From Alnus glutinosa (Eukaryota; Streptophyta; Magnoliopsida; Fagales; Betulaceae): 64,000 bases of DNA. The notes beneath the pieces were generated by a model that saw only the letters and a list, made by a program, of their open reading frames with translations, made no database searches and was not told where the DNA came from. Positions 37,502-48,656 of this stretch are shown here, piece after piece. The stretch spans positions 27,997,001 through 28,061,000 of the forward strand of contig NC_084891.1 in assembly GCF_958979055.1 (NCBI RefSeq), in the 5' to 3' direction. The translations under genes were made by a program, and so were the position numbers. How positions within the stretch are numbered: position 1 is the stretch's first letter; every line of letters begins with the position of its first letter.

Positions 37502-39150
37502 TGAGTGATTTGTAATTTAGGCCAACCATATTAACCGATGGTGCTATTTTTCATTTTTTTAAATAAAACAAATATATCATTATAAATTTGAAAAAAATTA
37601 ATTAATTTTTATTTTTTTTTTGAAAATATAGAAAATTATTTTTATATTTTTAATTTTTCTAAAAAAATGAGAACTTTTAATTTTTCTCTTAATTTTTAAA
37701 TTTGGTCACCCTTGATGTATTTATGTTTTTAGTTTTAGTTTTTTTTTTTTCTGAATTTTTCGTTATTTTTATTTTATTTTGTTAAAGATATTTTCGTTAT
37801 TAGAAGAAAATTGACAATCTTTAATAGTTTTGGGATATTATTTAAATTAAAAATTTGAGAAGATGTTGTCAATTGGCTAATAATTTGAGGGTTACGTGGA
37901 TTAAAAAAATAAAAACTAATCTATAAAATCCTACTAAATCACAACTCACCTGGCAGAAGGATATGTCTTAGTACGAAAGGTATTTGGTAAAAATTGTTGA
38001 GTTGGATTTTGTTTTTTTAATAGTAGTGAGAAGTGATTGATGTGATATAAAGTAAAAAGAATTTATATGAAAAAGTTAAAAAAAAAAAAGTTGTATTGTA
38101 GTGAATTTTTTTTTATTTGAATAATAATAAAAAATTATTAATATGATATAAAGATGAAAAATGTTAAAATATTTTAAAATTGATTTTTTTTTTTTTAGGA
38201 TGAAGAAGAAAAAAAAAAAAGAATTGCGGTAACTTACCAAACATACCCAATCGTGCAATGTGAGAGTAAGCATTAACAGCAGATTTTCAACCATTTTCCT
38301 TAATTTAGGGTAAATTTAAGAAATCAAACCACATTTTTTTTCCTGCAAAAACACCTTAGAGCATTAGAGCATTACTAGCAGCTTCCCTACAAGGGATCTG
38401 TTCCCTAAATTTTAGGGAAAATTTTAAAAAAGTCAAAAAAACCATCCCACAGCAGCTTCCCTACAATTATCTGTTCCCTAGGAAGTGAACAGTGCTTCCC
38501 AATGCATTGGGAAGCACTATTCACCTCCCATTCAATTGTTTATTCTAAAAATATAACCTCTCTCTTACTTTATCTCTTTCTTTTCTTACTTTTAATTAAA
38601 GTAAAAGTAACAAAATAATATTTTAATGATATAGAGAAAAATGAAGGGAAGCTGCTGTGGGGTATTTTTTGATAGAGAAGTAAAAAGTAGTTTTATTCCC
38701 TACATTTAGGGAAAATGAAGGGGAAGGGAAGGGAAGCTGCTAGGAATGCTCTTATGGTATAAAAAATAATTGTAAGGTCCTTGTGGTAGACGAACAAATT
38801 ACTTTATGAAATCTTTTTTCGTCCACAAACTAAACAGGAAGTCAAAAATCGTTAAGTTGCAAAGTAAGTCAAATAACAATATGACATGTGTCACTCTTAA
38901 TAAAAAAAATATTAATATATTAAAATTTTCTTTATATTTTTATATCGCTCACTTCTTATTACTATTATAAAAATAATTCACCTAAAAAAGGGGCTTACGT
39001 TTTTGAGCTGAATCGCACTAACAAGAGTCAACAAGCATACTTGAAAAAAGATTTGAAGTAAATCAAGTAAATTGCCGAAGTGCAGCAACGCAATGGCTGC
39101 CACCCCAACATCACTGGATTTAGATCCCCTACAAGTGTAGTTACAACCCC
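37502..39150. other. Gene-free AT-rich DNA
   Basis: Apart from MITE copy 3, only A/T-rich low-complexity sequence without a coding signal is seen. Confidence 0.6.
38367..38751. mobile_element. Harbinger-like MITE, copy 3, inverted relative to copy 2
   Basis: Reads as the reverse complement of copy 2 with very few differences by eye. Flanked by TTA at 38364-38366 and 38752-38754. An extra TTAGAGCA lies just outside the left end. Confidence 0.85.
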
Positions 39151-39210
39151 TTAACTAAAGAGGACGCAAGAAAAATTGTAGGGATTGTGAAAAGACCCCT
39201 GCCCAAGCAA

Positions 39211-39441
39211 CTAGTTCGGGTAAGTGGGCCTCCTCGGATCCAACATCCCCATGATGGCTTTGACAGCCAATACCGATCGAACCAGAGTAGAGACTGAAAG
39301 CGGGAAGAAGAACCCCAAAGTAGTTTGAATCAGGAGTTGAAGGAAGTTCCACGCTGTTTCCAGCGGGGAATTGAACGTGAAATCTTTCAGCCCACAGTTC
39401 AAATTACCAAACTCAGCCTCGGGTTCATTGAGCATTGACAT
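39211..39441 (-). CDS. Hypothetical small protein or isolated terminal exon
   Basis: A 76-aa frame, MSMLNEPEAEFGNLNCGLKD start, with a hydrophobic middle (FLQLLIQTTLGFFFPLSVST) and the end GMLDPRRPTYPN. The frame stays open upstream to an acceptor-like TTATGTGTAG at about 39472-39481, so it could be the last exon of a gene. Codon use and GC content are coding-like, but no upstream exon is visible before the stop codon of the next gene at 39897. I do not recognise it. Alternatives are a single-exon short gene or an orphaned exon. Confidence 0.4.
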   Translation of the reverse strand: MSMLNEPEAEFGNLNCGLKDFTFNSPLETAWNFLQLLIQTTLGFFFPLSVSTLVRSVLAVKAIMGMLDPRRPTYPN

Positions 39442-39896
39442 TGAGGACAGAAGAATTAAATTATCAAGGAAAGCCTACACATAAGCTAATTTGTTTCTGT
39501 GACCTTTAATATAAAGCACCATAAATGATAAAACTATGTAAAAAGAGGCCAGTTCCTATAAATTTCTGTGATATAAGAGAAATTACAGCTAAATGGACCA
39601 AGCTTTCTATGATTGCAATGGCCGTCTATTATGAAACACAGAAAAAGGACATAAGAAACTAAATCAAAGTTAAATAATAAACCTAATTTTTCCCTTCAGC
39701 AATTAATTGCAAGAATCATATTACATTCAAAACTCCCCCAGCTTTATTCAGTTCTAATTCCCCTCCCCACTAATTAAGGCCAATGGCTCACCAACTATTC
39801 TGATTCATTTTAGGCATCGGAAGCATCAATTTGCTTGGCTGGACCTATTGGAACTGATCCAAAGAAAGGAAGGAGCTTAAGATAAATAAAACGCTT

Positions 39897-42800
39897 CTAT
39901 TTCCACGGTGGCTGCTGGTGTTTGTAGTTAAACGCATAGGGTTCCCATCCACTATCCGGTTCCTTTCTTTTCCCACCAACCCCGGAGCTTGAAGAGGGTT
40001 GTAAGTTGGTCCTCAAATGCTCCTCCATAGACCTACCTTGACCAGGAATGAAAAGCTGTCTCGAACCCCCCAAGTCTCTATTCCCTCCCTCCATCATGAA
40101 TCCGGAGTTCAGATCAAAATTTGGGCGAGACGGCCCTACACTATTTAGACCTTGCTGTACACCACCAATGCTCATGATGAAAGGCGACTGTGGGTAGGAA
40201 GGCGGAACAGCTGGTGCAGAACCCACAATCTGCGGCAAAACGGGGGCTCCTCGAGAATCCACCATATACGGGATTGAGCCCGCAGGTCCATACATGGCCG
40301 AGGAGAAAGACATGGTGGGCCCCGTTGTGAGTCCATTGTACCCAAAAACAGGAGAATGAGTATAAGACATTGTGGGACCCATCCCTAAAACACCCCCTAC
40401 TCTTGTCATGCTAGCATCCACTGCAGGCTCCACAGACTTGCCGTTTGGCAAGGATGGAGTTTGAGCAAGAAAATCTTTTCTATTGACTTCCACTCTGGTG
40501 CCCATGATAGAAATAACAGGAGCATCTGGTTTCCGTCCTCCATATACATTCCCAAATTGGGAAGGCCTAATAGGCCCGTGATCCAAAGCATCGTTCTGAA
40601 TATATGGTCTGTCATTCAAATCAATGTTCCACAAAGAAGGCTGCATTGATGATGATGAAGAGGCAGGAGATGGGCTGCGATGGCTATTCCTGTTGTTAGA
40701 GAGCTGTTCTCCCATCCTCGAATCCAAGATTGGAGGATCACCATCATCACCAAGACAGTTCAAGTCCAACTTGAACCTCCCTGATCTCATTGGGCTCACT
40801 TCAACTGAAGATTCACCGGAAGGAAGGCCAGATGACACAGGAATTTGTTTTCCCAACTCATCTCCACCCTCAGCGACATTCAAATCAATGTCAAGGCAAT
40901 GGTGCCTCTGCTTTGAACTATCACGGGTTCCCCGAATGGAAAGAGTCTTATCACCATCGGGAATCCTACGTGGAGATGCTGGGCGGAAGGCGCTAGTAGC
41001 AGCACATCCTTTCCATCCAAGACTCCCCTCAAACTGCAAAGGGGCTACAGGCAATCCAGGAGCTGCTGCTGGCCTTGAAGCAGAAACAAAAGAGACGGGT
41101 GTCAAGGGGTTCATTGGACAATCCATTTCGTCAGAGCAGACCTCTTGATTTAGATCAAAATCACAAGGGCCTTTCTCTATGTTAACCTCTGGTTCTTGAG
41201 CCGCTTCAGTCACCTGAGAGGACTCCATATCATGTGCGCTATTTTCTGGTTCATTGTCCAGATTATCTGAATTAATTGAGCCTCCCTCCCCCTCAGGATT
41301 TGTCTCAGCAGATTGACTTTGTCCAGTTGGCACCTCCTCTTGTGGAACATCGGTAGGTTGGTCCTGCTTTCCATTTATAGAGTCTGGGCTACCTGGCTGC
41401 CTGATTCCACCCTCAGATATTTTCTCTGAAGATGAGCTGAAGAATGGTTCTCTACAATCCACCATTTCTCGCTCTACTTCTTGAGCAACTTGCCGAGCAA
41501 CTTCTAGAGCATCAACCATGCCATACTCAAGTTCAATATCAGACCTTCTTTTGTCAATCACGTCAGGATTTTTGGTATACATTGCTGATTTAGGAAAATC
41601 AGAAGCTTTCATAAAATCATCACCCTCATCGCTTGTATGCTCCTTATCTTCGTCAGCTTCTCCAGTGTCTTCCATCCTGGAAGTAGTGTCTAAATCCTCT
41701 GGTTTTCCTGATATACTCCCATTGGCAGACAACAAAGCATTAGAACAACATTCACCATCTTGACCAGTAGTCTTGAACGCATTTGCACTGCAACGATTTA
41801 TAACTCTCATATCATCTAACCTGCTCTTAAAATCGGATGCAGGCTTCTCATTGGCATCAACATTATCCTGCAAAGCAGGTTCCCTCATAATCTTCTGCTC
41901 GCTTCCAGCTTCATCACCAGTACAAGCAGTTCCAGATTCCAATGCACCTGAGGCAGAAGAGACCTCTGTCATACCTAACTTGTCTGAGGAATTGCCGGCT
42001 TCGTGTACCTGCTTTTCACTTTTAGATGACTCATTCATCCTGACAACATCTGAAAGTACCTCATCACTGCCTTGCTTTGTAACTGTAACACTACAAGTCC
42101 CAGTAGAAGTGGTTCCTTCTGCAGCACGTAAGGGGGATTCTTCTTTTATAGAAGGATTTTCTTGCAAAGGGTTTGACAAAAGAGAGGAGGCCAAAGGGTC
42201 CGGAGGTCCATCTTTGGTGTCCTCAGGGCCTGATACCATATGAGAGCCAGCCTGATCATGATGATTTGGAATCTGTACATCTTCAATCTTTTCTGGCTGA
42301 AGATCATCTGATCTACTCAAAGGTGACACTTCATCTCTGGCATATTCTAACACATGATTCTCTTCATTACCGATTCCTCTGGAAATAGGATTATCTAAAG
42401 CAGATTGCCCACAATCCTCTTCAGCAAGCCGTCTACTCCCATCATCAACATCCTGGTGAATTAAATCACATTCCTTACCATGCTTCCAGCTATCAAACAA
42501 CATTCTTGCTCTGTCCTGAACCTTAGAGCTATTGTGGCCAAGAAGATTCTTGACAGTAATCAAAATCCCCGAAGATATTGATCTCTCATTGTCTATATGC
42601 AACGTTTCAAGTGCTCGTAGCAGTGCAGTGATTGATTCTTCTACACAACTGTCACTTGTGTCCTTACCAAACGTTTGAGCATCCTTCAACCATCTATCAA
42701 TAAACCAAAGTCCATCTAACTGAATAAAAAGATCAAGACAATCTTTATTCTCTGTGGCAGCAATAGTGCTTGCAACAGCAGCCCACTGCCTGGTTGCATC

Positions 42801-42923
42801 GCCAACATTCTTCACAACACAATCTTTCTCCTTCTGCATTACATTGAGCAGCTCCTCAACTCGAGATGGGACTGTGAGCCCATCTTTCATCTCGGTCAAC
42901 GTAAAGAAATCCTCGAGCGTCAT
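39897..42923 (-). CDS. TFIIS N-terminal (LW) domain protein, 1008 aa
   Basis: Nuclear protein of the plant TFIIS-N family (Arabidopsis At4g24200-like); such LW domains dock on elongation and chromatin factors. The whole coding region is one exon. Residues ~1-150 form the helical TFIIS-N fold (MTLEDFFTLTEMKDGL; LDGLWFIDRWLKDAQ; ESITALLRALETL; SKVQDRARMLFDSWKHG). The rest is low-complexity and acidic, then Pro/Gly/Ser-rich. Five DLN tripeptides sit at 590, 680, 720, 768 and 937; the fourth (DLNDRP) fits the DLNxxP repression motif. No BAH domain is present, unlike the SUO-type relatives. It ends QQPPWK. The start is the first ATG in frame after a uORF stop. A 5'UTR exon and a long intron precede it. 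Confidence 0.9.
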   Translation of the reverse strand: MTLEDFFTLTEMKDGLTVPSRVEELLNVMQKEKDCVVKNVGDATRQWAAVASTIAATENKDCLDLFIQLDGLWFIDRWLKDAQTFGKDTSDSCVEESITALLRALETLHIDNERSISSGILITVKNLLGHNSSKVQDRARMLFDSWKHGKECDLIHQDVDDGSRRLAEEDCGQSALDNPISRGIGNEENHVLEYARDEVSPLSRSDDLQPEKIEDVQIPNHHDQAGSHMVSGPEDTKDGPPDPLASSLLSNPLQENPSIKEESPLRAAEGTTSTGTCSVTVTKQGSDEVLSDVVRMNESSKSEKQVHEAGNSSDKLGMTEVSSASGALESGTACTGDEAGSEQKIMREPALQDNVDANEKPASDFKSRLDDMRVINRCSANAFKTTGQDGECCSNALLSANGSISGKPEDLDTTSRMEDTGEADEDKEHTSDEGDDFMKASDFPKSAMYTKNPDVIDKRRSDIELEYGMVDALEVARQVAQEVEREMVDCREPFFSSSSEKISEGGIRQPGSPDSINGKQDQPTDVPQEEVPTGQSQSAETNPEGEGGSINSDNLDNEPENSAHDMESSQVTEAAQEPEVNIEKGPCDFDLNQEVCSDEMDCPMNPLTPVSFVSASRPAAAPGLPVAPLQFEGSLGWKGCAATSAFRPASPRRIPDGDKTLSIRGTRDSSKQRHHCLDIDLNVAEGGDELGKQIPVSSGLPSGESSVEVSPMRSGRFKLDLNCLGDDGDPPILDSRMGEQLSNNRNSHRSPSPASSSSSMQPSLWNIDLNDRPYIQNDALDHGPIRPSQFGNVYGGRKPDAPVISIMGTRVEVNRKDFLAQTPSLPNGKSVEPAVDASMTRVGGVLGMGPTMSYTHSPVFGYNGLTTGPTMSFSSAMYGPAGSIPYMVDSRGAPVLPQIVGSAPAVPPSYPQSPFIMSIGGVQQGLNSVGPSRPNFDLNSGFMMEGGNRDLGGSRQLFIPGQGRSMEEHLRTNLQPSSSSGVGGKRKEPDSGWEPYAFNYKHQQPPWK

Positions 42924-45900
42924 ACTGCCTCAAATACCAAGTTTCCAAGCATCAAAGAAATCCTTGTGACATCCTGATGCTTTTTCTCCCATTGGATCAG
43001 AACAATGTCCACAGAATGATCTGCAGAGCAAAAAATTACAAAAGGGGTAAACATACAATTCTTGTACAGTAAGCAAAATTGCCATATAAGCATAACCCTT
43101 CTAACTACAGTGATAAGTAATCCAAAACCTTTAATACGGATCACCCAGGGGGTGGAACAAGAAACCTAAACTGGTCAGCACAAATTGCAAATACATTATG
43201 TAAGTTTAAAGAAGTTCAAAACCAATACATTTTTCGGAATCAATATTTAATTAAAAAAGACTTGGTAAAAGCAATCAAGGTCACACAAAAAGATATTTTG
43301 ATAAGTAATTCAATCTAATTGAATGGGCACAACCCGAGTTCACAAAAAGTATAGTCACATAAAAAATAAGAATGCTTTTACGGAAAGCAACTTAGAAATC
43401 ACAACTAGGTAAACTCTCATCCTCAATTGAATTAAACCCGGAATCAAGATGAAGTATTACAGCCATGTACCAGACAGAATATAAAACACGGAACACATTT
43501 TGGCAACAGAATAAAAACTGTTGACAAGAACTGAGTTATCTTTGTTCACACAGTTCAAAAGTGCATGAACCAATGATAAGGTCAAGTTCTTATCAACAAA
43601 AGCAACACACGGGGTTTTAAAATATCAAATCAAGAGAACTAAACTTAAAAAATCCAGTTGCAATCATAAATTATGGGCATACACTTTCAAATAGCTAGAG
43701 GGCACAAGGGCAAGATAATTTTAGCATTGGAATGAAGTCCTTTCTGAATGTGAATTTTCAATCATAACTGGACAAAAGACAAAGTCAAAAAGCTTAACAC
43801 CATTAAACTTACAAGGACATTCACCTATTACACACCTTTAAAAAAACTAATTAAAACATTACAAAAAAGTGTAAAGAGTAATAAAGCATAAACATTAAAA
43901 TAATAATAATAATAATAATAATAATAATTAATTAATGACGAGGAACCCCTCCAAAGCAGGCCACTTCGTGTATCCACCCCTATCGGGTAAACCTCAGACC
44001 CAAAACATAAATAAACATAAAAGATGTGTTAATTAGTTAAGCCAAGACGAAGCTAGTTTTCTCCAGCTAAAGGACCACATCATCTGGGTCAAATATTTAC
44101 AGGACAAAAAAAACCATTACAATTAATTTGACAAATCAGTAAGTAGAACGTTGAACATAATAGCTGCCACAACCCAACTGGTGGATGATACATAAGGAGA
44201 CTACATGCAATATATGGGAGAAAAATAACTAACAAAAGAAAATTCTACATCTGACAAAGACAAGCCCAAACTTTTGACCAATTAACAACCTTTGGAAGAA
44301 CACCACAAAATGGTTGGAAAAAAAGAAAGATAATAAAAACAAAGTTCTTATATTTTATACCAAGAACATGACCATTAAAACATATATCAATCATAATGAT
44401 CCTCCTAAAAGCACTCGTAGTAGATATGAGAACTTGTGGTTGTCAGCACTAGTTGAATTCCACATATTTAACTAAAAAACGGGTTTTATTCTCTATAACC
44501 ACCCCTCTCTTCCCCAAACATAACAAAACTGTCCTCTCACTTGAAACATTGCTACCTCTGGACATTGTCTAATTACGAACCAAATTTAAAAATCGTCTTT
44601 ACGTTCTCTTAGTCAATGTTGGGCTAGTGTCGAGAGCAATAAATAAGAGCCTTCAATGTAAAATGTAATATTATATGGAGATCGGTTGTCCATTGTCTTC
44701 CTGGGAGGTATTGGAAGAAGTGAAATACAAGGGATTGAAAGGATATGGAGCTCTAAGATCTTAAAGAGCATAATGTACGTATTTTGTTTTTGCGGGAGAC
44801 TTTTTTGGGCTCTCTGAATATTTATCCTTAGCTATCTTTTTGGGCTTTTGTAGACTTAGTTAATTGTGTCCTTCCCTGTACTTAGCTAGTTAGCTTCCAT
44901 CTTCTCTTCCTTCTTTAATTAGAAACAAGAAATTATAACCCAAAGGAAAAAATAAAAGAATTTTCAAATGAAAATGATTTACGGCCATGAAGTAATTATA
45001 TAAATGAAGAAAAAAAAAATGTTCTGGAACCTTTTCCAACTAAATATTTTTGTCAAAAAGACAAAAACCAAGAAAATCACACTGACAAGTAAAACCAAAA
45101 CTATCTATGTTAATAAATAGCTTGTAACATCAACAGAAGATGGAAGGGCATATATGTGAAAGAAAATATGATATTTCAGTGAAGATGCTCAACTATTTGT
45201 AATGAAAACAACCACGTTAATGATTGGCGAAGACAACAATCCTTTATTGTGAGTCAATAGTTATGAAGTACGTTAACATGGCAGGCACTAGGTAAATGTA
45301 ACCTTGTTAGGTAATAATCTGAACAATGGATAAGAAACGTAAAACAATACTGGGAGTAATAATATTTGTCAATTTAACTACTTATGATCCCAATAATCTT
45401 GAGCAATTTGGATTATGTGTATTACGATCCACTTCCTAATGTAGTAAATGTTCTGTGCTTTCGGATAAAAAGATTAACAATAATATGAAGAAAAAAATTA
45501 CTGAATCAAGGCTCATACACACACAGAACATGCCCATTAACCCCCCCCCCCAAACAAAAGAAATGAATCAAGGCTCATGCAAACCTATCATTTACACATA
45601 GTTTTTCACTGTTCCAAATAATATTGGTCAAAGTTCATCACATTGTTGGTTGGGGGATACAAACAATGAAGTAGGAAAAGAAAAGGTCACAACTTTTAAC
45701 AGAATTCTAATAATCAGATAATTCAATGCCTGTTGTAGATTTACAATGTCCATAAAATCGAACCTCAACTGCAAAATAAACAGTAATTAAATCCTGAAGG
45801 GCCACAGAGGCACCAAATCAAAATCCCTCAAGCAAAAAATATTTGAACAGAACGATTAAGAAAACTCAAGTCTTACTAAAACGAAACCATAATTCTAAAA

Positions 45901-46440
45901 CAAACAGCTCGAAACCATACCAAAAAAAAAAAACTTTCACCTTCTCTTCCATAATAGCTTGAAGCAAGAAAGGGAAAAACAAAACAAAATAAAAAAACAC
46001 AAATTACCAGAATCATAGGGTACCAAACCCTAGAATTCAAAAATAGCAGAAAAACGAGCACGATGAAACCCTGGATTATGCCTTTCCGACTGAGTAGTGG
46101 TGTGCGCATAAATAAATTCGTGAATCATATAAAAATTATATTAATTAATGCTCTGAAACAGGTGATTAATGACGCTAATAATTGGAAATTAATAAATAAC
46201 ATAAAATTAGAGAATGCAAAACAGCAATTAATTACAATCATGGCATATAAAACTCATTACCTTCGTCAATGAATTCGAAACCCTAGCTCCGACTGAGTCT
46301 TCACACGGAGAAGCAACCTCAATTCCCTCACTCTCTCGCGGACTTTCTCTCTCTTACGGTGCTTTCTCTCTCTCTACAAAACCCTCGCCTTGTTCTCTGT
46401 GAAGTGATTTTTTTTTCGAACCAGAGAGACAGAGAGCAAA
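42924..46440 (-). other. 5'UTR of the TFIIS-N gene, with a ~3.2-kb intron
   Basis: The ATG-proximal UTR exon runs to 43020, where CTGCAG gives an acceptor on the minus strand. A GC-richer, CT-repeat leader at 46261 to about 46440 ends in a clear donor (GAAG|GTAATG). The intron 43021-46260 is AT-rich and holds no coding exon, but has a (TAA)n run at 43897-43931, a C run at 45541-45551 and a possible alternative leader near 46006-46060. Long first introns in plant leaders often raise expression. Confidence 0.6.
42930..42992 (-). other. Upstream ORF in the 5'UTR of the TFIIS-N gene, in frame with it
   Basis: A 20-codon frame starting MGEKASGCHKDFFDAWKLGI and closing with TGA. Only GGC AGT separates its stop from the main ATG at 42923. 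It lies wholly in the ATG-proximal 5'UTR exon (42924-43020), so every spliced transcript using that exon would carry it. It is in the same frame as the main protein. Confidence 0.6.
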
Positions 46441-46449
46441 ACCTCTCTA

Positions 46450-47486
46450 ACCTTGTTCCTCGGAAATTGTTATTATTTTTTCTTTTTTTTTTGTTTTCAA
46501 TTAGTTTTTATTCTGTTTAATTTTCTGCTTCGGTTTTAGTTCGCTATTGGAGAGCTACACGTGACAAGCGTGCGGTCGAGCCGCGGCTCGGGGAGGGCTG
46601 GCTTAACCGGTGAACCGATAACGTAGGTTTTTAGGGAATTCGAAGATGAGACAGGGTGGGTGTGCCCAAAGGGTTACAGAAACTGTCAATTCCCGTAGTG
46701 CCTTTTGTGGGCCTTTTTGTAATGAGGTTTTCGGAGAAAACGAAAGGGGCATATCGTTGTCACTGTCACTTGGTCCCCATATCAGTCACGTGCGGTCACG
46801 CCTGCGTTTTCTTAAGAGAATGGAGGCTCTATTGGTTAAAAACTTTTGTTACTTATATTTTGTTTTCCGTTCACAAAAACATATATATACCAAATAACAC
46901 AAGCATTAAAAATTGTTTTCACATATATATATATATATATATTATATCAATATATTTTCTTAAACTAAAAACAAAAAATACCCCAAAATACATTAATGAA
47001 CATACTCAAAATTCTTCAACCATTGGTTTCAAGTCCATGAATGGACATCAAGTATTGACACAAGTGTTAAATATTATATTTATATTTTTATTCAACAATG
47101 CTGATGTGAACTCCCAAGTAATTATTTGATTTTTTTTTTTTTAAATAATAATTAAATTAATAATTAGTTAAGACTGTCATATCATTATTATTGGACAATT
47201 GTTATATATATATATATATCATGTAGATTATGTTGTCACAATTATTTGCTGGAAAAAAAAAAATTCATTTTGATGGCCCAAATCATGAAATCACCATGAT
47301 TATATGTAGGCATAAATTACCCATTGTGGATTTGATTCCTTAATACATCTTCTTGCATTGGCAACAAAATATCCATAGATTTTTAAGATAAATCTCTCGA
47401 CGAGAAACAAATTTTTAACACCTCGTGGAAGCATATAGTTAGTAGTAAAATAATAATAGCAACAATTGAGACTCAATGATAAAAAC

Positions 47487-47517
<31 letters not shown>

Positions 47518-48625
47518 CAATATACTACACATTTTTCTCATTTTTATTTTATTGAGCTCTTTTGTTTTGGTTTTTTTAAAAAAATAAAAACGATTGATAT
47601 AAAGATTTATGAGCATTGCCATATCACTGTATAATATATAGCATTACTCCATCACAAACAAAAATTTATATGTTTAATGTACCATTTCATAAGTTTTTTT
47701 TTTCTTCAAAAAGAAAACGGAGATAATATGCCGGAATTAGCGTTTTTAATGTACCTTATGTTTATACACTACATCAGTCAAGTGGATCAATTGCAACAAA
47801 TGACAACAAATACATGTAACTATAAAATTCACAGAAATTGCAATTATGTTAATATATGTATACATACACAATTATGTGTCTGTCTCCAATGATAAGGCAT
47901 ATATATCTCTAAAACAATAACCGATGCTAAAGTTTAATTCGTTTTAGCAACATTAAACTCGTATCCAACTCTTATTTTATAAGCTTTTTCCTCTCTTTAA
48001 GAGATAGACCCTTTTGAAGATATGTGCTGAATTAAGCTTGTAAGACTGTCTATGTTTACCTCTTCCTCATGAAATATTTTCGATGTGTTGTGACTTCATT
48101 CCATTTTTTCTTTTCCCTATAAATAAATAAATAAAAAAAAAAAAAAAAAAAAAAAAAACTCGTATCCAACCCTTATTTTATACAGCATTAACATATAATT
48201 TTTTTATTTTTTATATTAAAAAAAAAAAGGTAAGGCCATAGGTTTAGATCAGCTTACTCAGCGCTTAGGTGTAGCAAGGAGAGATGAGATAGCGTGTCCA
48301 TTGATTGCCTGTAATTTGCCTGCATTTTTCTAAGATTAAATATTATTAATTATTTTAGGAGAAACGCCCATGTTCAAGTTGTGAGCGGGCGGGCTGGGCT
48401 TTAAAGGCTTCGGAAACATAATTTGAAATGATTAGGAAAATGAGCTCCCAATGTTCTGACAAGACCTCATAAAGTTAATCATAAGAGGGTGAGAAAAAGA
48501 GATAAGAACAAAAGGTTTGAACTAATCGGTTGGGATTGAGACGTTGAAACTTTGAAAGCAGTCCTAATCCCTTTCATTAGTCCCAAGTCTTAACCATCCT
48601 GGTGGGCTTAGAATATAATGCAAGG

Positions 48626-48656
<31 letters not shown>

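Noticed and set aside
40624-42243. Plus-strand ORFs of 174 and 156 aa
   Set aside because: Antisense shadows of the single-exon TFIIS-N gene; Ser/Leu-rich complement of an acidic protein.
43897-43931. Regular short repeats as a possible CRISPR-like array
   Set aside because: It is a plain (TAA)n microsatellite in a plant intron; no repeat-spacer structure exists anywhere in the window.
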